NCBI GenBank assembly: GCA_035260325.1
Contig: DATFVL010000081.1
Span: 1-35,606 of the forward strand
Reading direction: 5' to 3'
Length of the DNA stretch: 35,606 nt
From: Candidatus Methylomirabilota bacterium
GTDB taxonomy: Bacteria; Methylomirabilota; Methylomirabilia; Rokubacteriales; CSP1-6
The notes below the pieces were generated by a model. That model had not been told where the DNA came from. It saw only the letters and a list, made by a program, of their open reading frames with translations, and did no database searches. Each line of letters starts with the position of its first letter. The stretch's first letter is position 1. The translations under genes were made by a program, and so were the position numbers. This document shows positions 24,586-32,638 of this stretch, one piece after another.

Positions 24586-25595
24586 GGAAACGCGCGCAAC
24601 GTCCGGAGGAGCGCGGCGCGGTGGTCCCCGCCCGGGGGCGCGAACGGCGCGATCACGGGCTGGGTGAGCCCCGCCCGCGCGAACTCGGCGATGCGCTCGC
24701 GGCAGAACGTCTCGTCGCCCACGACGCCGAGGCCGTCGAGGACCCGCGGCGAGATCCGCGACACCGCGCCGGCGCGGTCTCCCGCCTTCCACGCTGCGTT
24801 CACCGCCTCCACTTCCTCCGCGAACCCCGCGCTCCTGAAAAAGCTCGCGTACACGTCCACGATCGTGTAACCGGTGATGTCGCGCGCGAGCGTCTCGCGC
24901 GCCGCCGCCGGATCGTCGGTGACGCACGTCCGGATGAACGACGCGATCTCGAAGCCGTCGAGCGTGCGCCCCGCCTTCTTCGCCCCCGCCTCGAGGTGCC
25001 TGACCGACGCCGGTACGGTCTCGGGCGGGATCCAGTTCAGGACGACGCCGTCGGCGATCTCGCCCGCGAGCTCGAGCATCTCGGGGCCGAGCGCGGCGAG
25101 GACGACGCGCACGGGCTTGGCGGGCGCCGGCGCGGTCAGCCTGAAATTCTTCACGCGGTAGACCCTGCCCTCGAAGTTGACGCGCTCGCCGGAGGCGACG
25201 CGCCGGATGATCTCGACCGCCTCGCGGATCTGCTGGAGCGAGTTCGCGAAAGGGAGACCGTGCCAGTCGCCGACGATGATGCGGCTGCTGAGCCCGAGCC
25301 CGAGCAGCACGCGGTCGCCCGAGAGGTGGTTCAGGCTCGCCGCGGTCACGCCGAGGACGACGGGTGTCCGCGTCTGGACCGGGACGACCGCCGACGCCAC
25401 GTGGAGGCGCTCGGTGTGGGCGGCGATCATCGTCATCAGGCTGATCGCGTCGTAGCCGGAGCTCTCGCCGACCCACGCGGTGTGGTAGCCGCGCTGCTCG
25501 GCCTCGCGCGCGGCCGCGACGAGATCGGCGGGCGGCTGGCCGGCGAAGGCGGCGAGGACGATGCCGAGCCGGCGCGTCACGTGGCTCGAGGTCAC
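24582..25595 (-). CDS. LLM-class (luciferase-like, F420/FMN-dependent) oxidoreductase
   Basis: This 337-residue TIM-barrel flavin or F420-dependent oxidoreductase contains AEQRGYHTAWVGESSGYDAI, VVPVQTRTPVVLGVTAASLN and VLLGLGLSSRIIVGDWHGLP, in the order normal for the LLM family. The substrate cannot be deduced, and the cofactor could be F420 or FMN. The start is GTG 25595, which gives a short N-terminus before RRLGIVLAAF. The stop overlaps the kdsB start (ATGA), so the pair is translationally coupled although the functions are not obviously related. It is divergent from the ketopantoate reductase-like gene; TATACT lies about 20 bases upstream, without a good -35. Confidence 0.9.
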   Translation of the reverse strand: MTSSHVTRRLGIVLAAFAGQPPADLVAAAREAEQRGYHTAWVGESSGYDAISLMTMIAAHTERLHVASAVVPVQTRTPVVLGVTAASLNHLSGDRVLLGLGLSSRIIVGDWHGLPFANSLQQIREAVEIIRRVASGERVNFEGRVYRVKNFRLTAPAPAKPVRVVLAALGPEMLELAGEIADGVVLNWIPPETVPASVRHLEAGAKKAGRTLDGFEIASFIRTCVTDDPAAARETLARDITGYTIVDVYASFFRSAGFAEEVEAVNAAWKAGDRAGAVSRISPRVLDGLGVVGDETFCRERIAEFARAGLTQPVIAPFAPPGGDHRAALLRTLRAFP

Positions 25596-25654
25596 AGGTC
25601 GGCAGTATAGCGCGGCTTGCCGGAGGCGAACCTTCTGCTGTAGGCTCCCCGATC

Positions 25655-26689
25655 ATGATCAACCGGATCGGCGTCATCGGCGCGGGGGCGATCGGGTGCG
25701 TCGTGGGCGGGCTGCTCACGCGAGCGGGCCGGGACGTGACGCTCGTGGACCAGTGGCCGGAGCACGTCGAGACGATGCGCCGGCAGGGGCTCCGGCTCAG
25801 CGGCACGTGCGGCGACCACACGATCAAGGTGACCGCGCTGCACCTGCACGAGGCGCAGCGCATCGAGGAGCCCTTCGACGCTGTCTTCATCGCGGTGAAG
25901 TCGTACGATACCGAGTGGGCGGCAGCGCTCGGTGTCGCGTACCTGAAGCGCCCCGACGGCGTCGTCGTGGACTTCCAAAACGGGATGAACGACGAGCGCG
26001 TGGCGGCGGTCGCGGGTCGCGAACGCACGCTCGGGTGCGTGATCACGATCGGCGCGGGGATGTACGAGCCCGGCCACGCGATGCGGACCGACTCGGGCTC
26101 GCTCGGCTTCAAGATCGGCGAGCTCGACGGCAAGGACACGCCGCGCGCGCAGGAGCTGGCGCGGGTCGTCAGCGACGTGGCGCCGGCGAAGGTGACGACG
26201 AACCTGTTCGGCGAGCGCTGGTCGAAGCTCGCGCTCAACTGCATGGCGAACCCGCTGGCCGGGCTCTCCGGGCTCGGGACCGCGGAGGTGCGCACGGAGC
26301 CCGGGCCGCGGCGGCTCTCGGTGCACCTCGGCGCCGAGGTCATCCGCGTCGGCCGGGCGGCGGGTCACGAGGTCGAGCCGATCTTCCACATCGCGGCGCA
26401 GCGCTTCGTGGACGCGGCCGAGGGGCGCGGGCTCGCCGAGGTGGAGGCCGACGTCAGCCGCGACGCCCTGAGCCGCGCGGGCGGCCGGCCCTCCATGCTC
26501 CAGGACGTGATGCGCGGGCGCCGGACGGAGATCGACTACCTGAACGGCTACGTCGTCGCCCAGGGGCGCCGGCTCGGCGTCCCGACGCCGTTCAACGCGA
26601 AGGTCGTGGAGCTCTTCCACCGCCATCCGGTCGGGACGCTCACGCCGGATCCGAAAAACCTCGAGCCGTTGCTCGCGATGCTCGGATGA
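25655..26689 (+). CDS. Ketopantoate reductase (PanE/ApbA) family protein
   Basis: This 344-residue NADPH-dependent dehydrogenase-like protein has the nucleotide-binding motif GAGAIG (9-14) and FDAVFIAVKSYDTEWA. Catalytic-type K191 lies in FGERWSKLALNCMANPLAG, and E292 in RRTEIDYLNGYVVAQGRRLG occupies the position of the catalytic/substrate-binding Glu of PanE. It is about 40 residues longer than E. coli PanE (303), and no other pantothenate gene is nearby. A role on another 2-keto acid is therefore as likely as ketopantoate reduction. ATG 25655 has only a weak ribosome-binding site. The degraded gene at 26712 follows by 22 bases. Confidence 0.88.
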   Translation: MINRIGVIGAGAIGCVVGGLLTRAGRDVTLVDQWPEHVETMRRQGLRLSGTCGDHTIKVTALHLHEAQRIEEPFDAVFIAVKSYDTEWAAALGVAYLKRPDGVVVDFQNGMNDERVAAVAGRERTLGCVITIGAGMYEPGHAMRTDSGSLGFKIGELDGKDTPRAQELARVVSDVAPAKVTTNLFGERWSKLALNCMANPLAGLSGLGTAEVRTEPGPRRLSVHLGAEVIRVGRAAGHEVEPIFHIAAQRFVDAAEGRGLAEVEADVSRDALSRAGGRPSMLQDVMRGRRTEIDYLNGYVVAQGRRLGVPTPFNAKVVELFHRHPVGTLTPDPKNLEPLLAMLG

Positions 26690-26711
26690 GGCGGACAGCG
26701 CCCTAACGCGC

Positions 26712-27037
26712 ATGCCCGTCACGCCGTTCCACCTCGGGCCGGCGGTCGTGCTCGAGGCGGTCTGCCCCAGGCAGCTGAGCCTCGGCGTCTTCGCGCTGGT
26801 CCAGGTCGTGATCGACGTCGGGCGGTACGCGCTCACGCGGCTCGCGACGGCGCTGGCGCCGCGGCTCGGCCCCGCGACGCCACGCTGGGTCCGGGAGGAG
26901 CTCGGCGCGGGGGCAACGGACTCTTCCTTCCCGGCGCTTTCGTCTGGGTCCACGCGGCGTGCGCGGCGCTCGGTCTCGCAGGGCTGCTTCTCTGGCATGC
27001 GCTGGCCGAGCGCCGGCCCGCGGTGACGGCGGGATGA
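26712..27037 (+). pseudogene. Degraded small membrane protein gene (DUF4184/metal-dependent hydrolase-like)
   Basis: The frame from ATG 26712 opens MPVTPFHLGPAVVLEAVCPR and continues to VVIDV, the typical N-terminus of small membrane proteins annotated as DUF4184 or metal-dependent hydrolases. After about residue 66 the frame turns into low-complexity Ser/Arg text. A different frame from about 26911 reads GLFLPGAFVWVHAACAALGL and ends with a TGA at 27035-27037, resembling the family's C-terminal helix. The middle region, usually over 80 residues, is missing. This fits an internal deletion plus frameshift. The retained stop overlaps the next gene's ATG as ATGA. The family call comes from motif memory only. 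Confidence 0.6.
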
Positions 27038-28338
27038 GGCTCATCCCCGACCTGGTGTGGGCCGACGGGGGCTGGCACGCGGGGCGCGTCGTCGAGCTCG
27101 AGCACGGCCGGATCACCACGGTCCATCCCGTGGATCGCCTCTGGCCCGGCGACCTGACGCTCCCCGGCAAGGCGCTCCTGCCGGGCACGGTGAACGCGCA
27201 CTGCCACACCTTCCAGTCGCTCCTGCGCGGGCTCGGCGACGACCTCGACTTCGCGGGCTGGCGCGACCGGGTGCTCTACCCGTTCTCTCAGCGCCTCGAC
27301 CGGCGCGGGATCGCGCTCGGCGCCGAGTTCGCGTTCGCCGAGATGCTGCTTCACGGCGCCACCACGTGCGTGGACTTCTTCTACCTGCAGGACGGCGGCA
27401 ACGCGAACGCGGAGGCGGTGATCGAGGCGGCGCGCCGCGCCGGCATCCGGCTGGTCCTCGCGCGGGGCATGTACGACTGGGAGGGCGCGCCCGCGCGCTA
27501 CCGCGAGCCGGTCGCCGAGGCGAAGGCGCGCACGGCCGAGCTCATCGCGGCGCACCGCAGAGACCCCATGGTGAGCGTCCAGCCCGCGCCCCACAGCCCC
27601 CACGGCGCCTCGCCGGCGATGATCCGGGCGGGGTGGGAGGTCGCGGAGGGCGAGGGCACGCGCTTCCACATCCACGTGGCGGAGGGGCGGTACGAGGGAG
27701 AGCGCACGCTCCGGGAGCACGGCGCCACGCCCGTCCGCCACCTCGACCGCCTCGGCGTCCTCGGCCCGCGGATGATCGGCGTCCACGGCGTCTGGCTCGA
27801 CGACGACGAGGTCGCGCTGATGGGCGCGCGCGGGGCGGCGCTCGCCTACTGCCCGAGCTCGAACATGTTCCTCGGCGACGGGATCACGCGCCTGCCCGAG
27901 CTCCTGCAGGCGGGCGTCCGGGTCGGGCTCGGCACCGACGGCGGCTGCACGAACAACCGCCTCTCGGTGTTCGAGGAGATGCGCATGGCCTCGCTGCTCC
28001 AGCGCGTACGCCTCCTCGACGGCGCGGCGCTCCCCGCCGAGCGCGCGCTCGCGCTCGGCACGGCGTCGGGCGCCGAGATCCTCGGCCTCGACGCGGGCGT
28101 GATCGCGCCGGGCCGGCTCGCGGACCTCGTCGCCGTGGATCTCGCCCACCCCTCGCTCCACCCCCCGAGCGATCTCACGAAGTCGGTCGTCTACGCCATG
28201 TCGCCCCAGGCCATCACGGACGTCTGGGTCCACGGGCGGCGGGTCGTGGAGGCCGGACGCCTCGTCACGCTGGACCTCGCCGGGCTCCTCGGCGAGGTGC
28301 GCGCGCTCACGCGGGGCTGGACGCTCGCGACGGCGTGA
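27034..28338 (+). CDS. Amidohydrolase superfamily deaminase (TrzA/AtzA/MtaD-like)
   Basis: This 434-residue metal-dependent hydrolase probably deaminates or dechlorinates a heterocyclic substrate such as 8-oxoguanine, guanine, S-adenosylhomocysteine or a triazine; the substrate is not predictable here. Metal ligands are H56/H58 in VNAHCHT, H214 in FHIHVAEG (E217 adjacent as in deaminases), H251 in IGVHGVW and D302 in GLGTDGG. YCPSSNMFLGDGITRLPELL and the GVIAPGRLADLVAVDL end strengthen the subgroup. The ATG at 27034 is supported by the ATGA overlap with the decayed upstream gene. It converges on the bactofilin genes across a short G-rich spacer. Confidence 0.92.
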   Translation: MRLIPDLVWADGGWHAGRVVELEHGRITTVHPVDRLWPGDLTLPGKALLPGTVNAHCHTFQSLLRGLGDDLDFAGWRDRVLYPFSQRLDRRGIALGAEFAFAEMLLHGATTCVDFFYLQDGGNANAEAVIEAARRAGIRLVLARGMYDWEGAPARYREPVAEAKARTAELIAAHRRDPMVSVQPAPHSPHGASPAMIRAGWEVAEGEGTRFHIHVAEGRYEGERTLREHGATPVRHLDRLGVLGPRMIGVHGVWLDDDEVALMGARGAALAYCPSSNMFLGDGITRLPELLQAGVRVGLGTDGGCTNNRLSVFEEMRMASLLQRVRLLDGAALPAERALALGTASGAEILGLDAGVIAPGRLADLVAVDLAHPSLHPPSDLTKSVVYAMSPQAITDVWVHGRRVVEAGRLVTLDLAGLLGEVRALTRGWTLATA

Positions 28339-28378
28339 GGGGGGCGGCGGGCCGGGGAACGGCGCCGGGGCGGCGGGG
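28339..28378 (+). other. G-rich tract with five G-runs (possible G-quadruplex)
   Basis: The 45-base spacer between the convergent deaminase and bactofilin genes contains five runs of three to six G on the plus strand, separated by 2 to 9 bases. This meets a loose G4 pattern. In a genome this GC-rich it may be chance. Confidence 0.4.
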
Positions 28379-28383
28379 CCGCG

Positions 28384-28815
28384 TCAGCGCTTGAACGGGA
28401 CGATGGAGAGGTCGCGCTCGCGCGTCGGGGGCGCGGGCGGCGCGGCCTCGACGGGCCGGGCCTTGGTCATCCGGCAGTGGCCCTCGAAGAGCACGCCTTC
28501 CTCGATGACCACCACGGGCGCCTCGACGTCGCCGTAGACGCGCGCCGAGCCGCGCAGCTCGACGCGCTCGGAGGCCAGGACGTTGCCGACGACCTCGCCG
28601 GAGATCAGGACGATGCCGGCGCGGATGGAGGCGTTGACGACCCCCTTCTCGCCGACGATGAGGCTGTCGTTGGAGACGATCTCACCGCGGAAGCGTCCGT
28701 TCAGCATGACGGTGCCGCTGAACGTGTACTTGCCCTCGATCTCCGAGCCTTCGTCGATGAAGGCGGTGAGATCGCTCGCCTTGACCGAGGGCTTGCTGGT
28801 CTTCCGCCACAGCAT
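28384..28815 (-). CDS. Bactofilin family cytoskeletal protein (second copy)
   Basis: This 143-residue protein has a central right-handed beta-helix bactofilin domain (about 17-112). It is recognised by repeats such as FSGTVMLNGRFRGEIVSNDS, LIVGEKGVVNASIRAG and GNVLASERVELRGSARVYGD. Short disordered tails flank it: a Lys/Ser N-terminus and a Pro/Ala-rich C-terminus ending IVPFKR. Bactofilins polymerise without nucleotide at the inner membrane and position envelope or peptidoglycan enzymes. It lies 24 bases after the first bactofilin gene and is probably co-transcribed, with a poor ribosome-binding site. No peptidase partner is present. Confidence 0.92.
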   Translation of the reverse strand: MLWRKTSKPSVKASDLTAFIDEGSEIEGKYTFSGTVMLNGRFRGEIVSNDSLIVGEKGVVNASIRAGIVLISGEVVGNVLASERVELRGSARVYGDVEAPVVVIEEGVLFEGHCRMTKARPVEAAPPAPPTRERDLSIVPFKR

Positions 28816-28839
28816 GGGCGCGGTCCCCGGCGGGCCGGA

Positions 28840-29304
28840 TTACCTCTGGAAGCTCTGCTGTCCCACGCGCTTCTCCTCGATCGGGACCACCTGGCGCGGG
28901 GCGCTCGGCTCCTCGTGCATCTTCGTGACGTTGCCGTTGAAGAAGCCGCCCTTCGAGATCACCAGCGAGTCGGTCTGGATGTTGCCGCTCACCCGGCCGG
29001 TCTCCGTGATCTCGACGTTGCCGGTGGCCACCATGTTGCCCTCGTAGTGGCCCATGATGATCGCGTCCACCGTCTGGACGTTGGCGCTGACGACGCCCTT
29101 CTCGCCGATGACGAGCTTGCCGCCGACGTTCAGCTCGCCGCCGACCTCGCACTCGATCTGGATCGAGTCCGCGATGTCGAACTTGCCCTCCATCCGCGCG
29201 TGGTCGCCGACGACCGTCAGCAGCGTGATGGGGTTGACGGGCTTCGCGTTGTCGACGGCCTGCGGCGCTGCCGGCTTTTGCGGCGCTTTCTTGTCTCCGA
29301 ACAT
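28840..29304 (-). CDS. Bactofilin family cytoskeletal protein (first copy)
   Basis: This 154-residue bactofilin has a 30-residue Pro/Ala/Lys-rich N-terminal tail. The beta-helix domain follows (about 31-130): IQIECEVGGELNVGGKLVIG, EKGVVSANVQTVDAIIMGHY and VEITETGRVSGNIQTDSLVI. A polar C-terminal tail (HEEPSAPRQVVPIEEK) completes it. The ATG at 29304 has AAGGAGG 6 bases upstream and a good promoter. The following gene encodes a second, diverged bactofilin, so mixed polymers are possible. Confidence 0.93.
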   Translation of the reverse strand: MFGDKKAPQKPAAPQAVDNAKPVNPITLLTVVGDHARMEGKFDIADSIQIECEVGGELNVGGKLVIGEKGVVSANVQTVDAIIMGHYEGNMVATGNVEITETGRVSGNIQTDSLVISKGGFFNGNVTKMHEEPSAPRQVVPIEEKRVGQQSFQR

Positions 29305-29377
29305 CTACGCCTCCTTGGTGCGTTTGTGGAACACCGCTCCAGCGAGCGCGATCGCACAGTGCGAGTGGAACGCCAGA

Positions 29378-29405
29378 ATTAGCACCCTTGGCCTGCGGAA
29401 GTCAA
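29378..29405 (-). promoter_or_regulatory. Predicted promoter of the bactofilin pair
   Basis: On the minus strand TTGACT (29405-29400) is followed after 16 bases by GCTAATTCT (29383-29375). The layout is identical to that proposed for the second ABC operon and the cupin gene. The leader to ATG 29304 would be about 67 bases. Confidence 0.6.
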
Positions 29406-29529
29406 CCCTGTCCGGAGCCACACATTACGTGGGGTGCGGCGGCGCGCGACGCCCTAGGCTCAGCGTGCGGTCGCGGTCAGATAACCGGAAACGGGAACGA
29501 GGTGCCTGCCCGTCTCGGAGGTGGGTCCA

Positions 29530-29695
29530 GCTGGATACCGGCAGCATCATCGTCATCAACCGCGCGAACAACACCATCCAGGCCAGGATCCCGATGCCGA
29601 CGGAGCCGGCGCACCTCGCGGTGCACCCCGGGCTGGATCTGGTGTACGTGACCCCGTGGACCGACAACGCGCTCCGGATCATCGGAGATCCGTGA
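29530..29695 (+). pseudogene. Fragment of a YVTN-type beta-propeller gene
   Basis: The plus strand encodes about 50 residues, LDTGSIIVINRANNTIQARI then PMPTEPAHLAVHPGLDLVYV and TPWTDNALRII, ending at a TGA at 29693-29695. This is one and a half blades of the YVTN/YncE propeller type, without a start, signal peptide or the other blades. The rest of the 438 bases between the bactofilin and pafA genes (29305-29742) holds the bactofilin promoter and nothing else I can recognise. Confidence 0.6.
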
Positions 29696-29742
29696 CGGGA
29701 GGTCGCGTCAGTACGAGGTGACCCGGGGCGGTCGGGGCGGCT

Positions 29743-31098
29743 TCAGAAGCTGCGGATCAGGCGCTCGACCCGCTCGTCGTGGGACTGGAACGGGTCCTTG
29801 CAGAGGATCGTCTCGCGCTCCGGATCGTTCAATTTCAGATAGACCCAGTCCACGCGGTAGTCCTTGCCCTTGAGGTTCGCCTGGCGGATGAACTCGCCGC
29901 GCAGCCGCGCGCGGGTCGTCTGTGGGGGAATGTGCTTCGCCTGCTCGATCGTCTCGTCGTCGGTGATCCGGTCCACGTAGTCGTTGGCCACGAGGCGGTA
30001 GTAGACGCCCTTGTCGGGCCGGATGTCGTGGTACTGGAGGTCCAGCAGCGAGACCTTCGGGTCGCGCCAGGACAGCCGGTGGCGGTTCATGAAGTTCTCG
30101 ACGAGCTGGCGCTTGATGACCCAGTCGAGCTCGCGGTGGAGCTGCATCGGGTCGGTTTCGAGCTTCGTGAGCACATCCGTCCAGCGCGCGAGCACGTCCT
30201 TCGACGCCGGGTCCGGGCTGATCGAGTCCACGTAGCGCGTCGCGTACTCGAGGTACTCGAGCTGCAGCTGCAGCGCGCTGATCGTGCGCCCGTCCTTCAG
30301 CTTGATCGTCTCCCGGAGCGTCGGGTCGTGGGAGATGTCGCGAATCGCCTGCACGGGCGACTGCAAGGAGTAATCGCGGTCGAAGAAGCCGTCCTCGATC
30401 ATGTCCAGCACGAGCGCGGTCGTGCCGATCTTGAGGTACGTCGCCACCTCGGACATGTTCGAGTCGCCCACGATGACGTGCAGGCGCCGGTAGCGCTCGG
30501 CGTCGGCGTGAGGCTCGTCGCGCGTGTTGATGATCGAGCGCGACGAGGTCGTGGCGCCCGAGATCTCCTGGCAGATGTGCTGGGCCCGCTGCGAGAGGCA
30601 GTAGTGGAACCCCCGGGGCGTCTGCAGCACCTTGCCCGCGCCGGCGAAGATCTGTCGGGTGACGAAGAAGGGGATGAGCGCCTCGGCGAGCCGCTGGAAC
30701 GACACGTCGCGGCTGACGAGATAGTTCTCGTGGCAGCCGTAGCTGTTGCCCGCCGAGTCGGTGTTGTTCTTGAACAGGAGGATGTTGCCCGAGATCCCGT
30801 CTTCGCGCAGGCGCTTCTCGGCCTGGTGCAGCAGGTCCTCGACGATCCGCTCGCCCGCCTTGTCGTGGATGACGAGCTCGGTGACGTCGTCGCACTCGGG
30901 CGTCGCGTATTCCGGATGGAATCCGGTGTCCAGATAGAGCCTGGCGCCGTTTTCGAGAAATACGTTGGCATTCCGAGCGCCCGGGATCACCTTCTCGAAC
31001 AGATACCGCGCGACGTTGTCGGGCGACAGGCGCCGCTGGCCGTTCAGGGTGCAGGTGAGACCGTACTCGTTCTCGAGGCCGAAGATGCGGCGCTTCAT
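29743..31098 (-). CDS. pafA: PafA, Pup-protein ligase
   Basis: This 451-residue glutamine-synthetase-fold enzyme attaches Pup to substrate lysines. It starts [12 protein letters not shown] with Mg-ATP ligands E9 and E11, has the catalytic-type Asp D57 in [36 protein letters not shown], and [20 protein letters not shown]. The length matches PafA (about 450), and it lacks the roughly 40-residue insertion seen in Dop from this locus. The C-terminal domain ends [18 protein letters not shown]. The ATG at 31098 lies 22 bases after the prcA stop, so it is the last gene of the proteasome operon. No Pup gene is found next to it. Confidence 0.95.
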   Translation of the reverse strand: MKRRIFGLENEYGLTCTLNGQRRLSPDNVARYLFEKVIPGARNANVFLENGARLYLDTGFHPEYATPECDDVTELVIHDKAGERIVEDLLHQAEKRLREDGISGNILLFKNNTDSAGNSYGCHENYLVSRDVSFQRLAEALIPFFVTRQIFAGAGKVLQTPRGFHYCLSQRAQHICQEISGATTSSRSIINTRDEPHADAERYRRLHVIVGDSNMSEVATYLKIGTTALVLDMIEDGFFDRDYSLQSPVQAIRDISHDPTLRETIKLKDGRTISALQLQLEYLEYATRYVDSISPDPASKDVLARWTDVLTKLETDPMQLHRELDWVIKRQLVENFMNRHRLSWRDPKVSLLDLQYHDIRPDKGVYYRLVANDYVDRITDDETIEQAKHIPPQTTRARLRGEFIRQANLKGKDYRVDWVYLKLNDPERETILCKDPFQSHDERVERLIRSF

Positions 31099-31120
31099 CT
31101 GCGTCTCAGCCTAACACGAC

Positions 31121-31813
31121 CTACCTCGCCGTGCCCAGGAGTTGCCCGAGCGCCTCCGTGGGAATGCGCCGGAACTTGCGCCGGACCTTGGTCCGGTCCA
31201 GGACCGCGACCTCCAGGTCGCGCTCGTTGAGCGTCTTGTTCTGCGTGACGGTCAGCGCGCGGACCCCGAGCTGGAGCGCGGCGTCGAGCGCCAGGCCCTC
31301 CGCGTAGTGGTCCTTGAGGACGCGGCGGATCTCGTCCGCCTGCCCGCCCATCGCCGCGTAGTTCCGCTCGTCCTCGATCGTGCCGTCGTACAGGATGTGG
31401 TAGATCTCGTTGCGCGCGCCGTTGTCATCGCCCACCTCGGCGACGAGCACCTCGACCTCGAACGGCTTGATGTCCTGCGTGAAGATGTTCCCGAGGGCCT
31501 GGGAGTAGGCGTTCGCGAGCGCCTTCGCGGTCACGTCGCCGCGGCTGTAGGAGTAGCCCTTGACGTCCGCGTGCCGGATCCCCGCGATGCGCAGGTTCTC
31601 GAACTCGTTGTACTTGCCGACGCCGGCGAACGCGATCCGGTCGTAGATCTCCGAGATCTTGTGCAGCAGCGTCGAGGGGTTCTCCGCGACGAGCAGGATG
31701 CCGTCGCGGTACTCGAGCGTGACGGTCGACCGGCCGCGTGCGATGCCCTTGCGCGCGTACTCGGCCTTGTCCTTCATCATCTGCTCGGGGCTGACGTAGT
31801 AGGGGAGCGGCAT
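31121..31813 (-). CDS. prcA: 20S proteasome alpha subunit
   Basis: This 230-residue Ntn-fold subunit forms the outer gating rings of the 20S core. It starts PLPYYVSPEQMMKDKAEYAR and has RKGIARGRSTVTLEYRDGIL, the usual PrcA entry, with no catalytic N-terminal Thr. GDVTAKALANAYSQALGNIF and PFEVEVLVAEVGDD also match actinobacterial-type PrcA. The gene starts 4 bases after the prcB stop, so the two subunits are made together. The tail is basic (KVRRKFRRIPTEALGQLLG). Confidence 0.95.
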   Translation of the reverse strand: MPLPYYVSPEQMMKDKAEYARKGIARGRSTVTLEYRDGILLVAENPSTLLHKISEIYDRIAFAGVGKYNEFENLRIAGIRHADVKGYSYSRGDVTAKALANAYSQALGNIFTQDIKPFEVEVLVAEVGDDNGARNEIYHILYDGTIEDERNYAAMGGQADEIRRVLKDHYAEGLALDAALQLGVRALTVTQNKTLNERDLEVAVLDRTKVRRKFRRIPTEALGQLLGTAR

Positions 31814-31817
31814 CGCC

Positions 31818-32633
31818 TCAGTCCCCCGTCGCGTTGCGGGTCCGGTCCGCCAGGATCGTCTCGCACACGCGCCGCACTTCGTCGTCCGGCACGTCCTGGA
31901 ACCCGGAGCGGGTGATGGTCTTGACGGACGGGAAGATGCCGCGCACGAGATCCGGCCCGCCGGTCCCCACGTCCTCGTCGGCCGCGTCGACGAGCGCCTC
32001 GAGCGCGACGCGGAGCGCCTCCTCGCGCGTCATGTCGCGGCGCCAGAGCTTCTTCAGCGAGTCGCGCGCGTCCTTCGAGCCCGAGCCCTGCGCGTCGTAG
32101 TTCGTCTCCTCGTAACGGCCGCCGGTGACGTCGTACTTGAAGAGCCGGCCGGTCCCGGCCTTCTCGTCGAAGCCCGCGAAGATCGGGACCACGACGAGCC
32201 CCTGCATCGCGGCGGGGAGGTTCATGCGGATCATCTGCGAGAGGCGGTTGGCCTTGCCCTCGAGCGAGAGGTTGTCGCCCTCGACCTTCTCGTAGTGCTC
32301 GAGCTCGGTCTGGAAGAGCTTCGCCATCTCGGTCGCGGGCCCGGCGACGCCGGCGATGCCGACGCCCGAGAGCTCGTCGGCCTTGAAGATCTTCTCGATC
32401 CGGCGGCCCGCCACCTGGTAGCCGGCGGTCGCCTGCCGGTCGCCCGCCATGATGACCCCGTCGCGGTAGCGCACGGAGAGCACGGTGGTCCCGTGGGGCG
32501 GCTCGGGCGGCGCCTCGTGCGGCGCAGACGCGCCGCCCGGCATCATGTGCGGCGCCTCGCGGCGCAGCAGGTCCATGAAGCTCGGGTTCGAGTAGTCGTT
32601 GAAGAGATGCTGCCAGCGGCCCTGGTCGGCCAT
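31818..32633 (-). CDS. prcB: 20S proteasome beta subunit (proprotein)
   Basis: This 271-residue proteolytic subunit has a propeptide of about 48 residues, removed before T49 in PPHGTTVLSVRYRDGVIMAG, so the mature chain would have the catalytic N-terminal Thr. GDRQATAGYQVAGRRIEKIF and GVAGPATEMAKLFQTELEHY are typical of PrcB. The ATG at 32633 is only 5 bases after the dop stop. In actinobacteria the pup gene normally sits at this exact place; here there is no room for it. The reading frame continues upstream through dop, but that is not coding. Confidence 0.95.
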   Translation of the reverse strand: MADQGRWQHLFNDYSNPSFMDLLRREAPHMMPGGASAPHEAPPEPPHGTTVLSVRYRDGVIMAGDRQATAGYQVAGRRIEKIFKADELSGVGIAGVAGPATEMAKLFQTELEHYEKVEGDNLSLEGKANRLSQMIRMNLPAAMQGLVVVPIFAGFDEKAGTGRLFKYDVTGGRYEETNYDAQGSGSKDARDSLKKLWRRDMTREEALRVALEALVDAADEDVGTGGPDLVRGIFPSVKTITRSGFQDVPDDEVRRVCETILADRTRNATGD

Positions 32634-32638
32634 GCCCG

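Noticed and set aside
32634-32638. A hidden pup gene between dop and prcB
   Set aside because: Only 5 bases separate the genes, and no overlapping short frame ends in GGE or GGQ.
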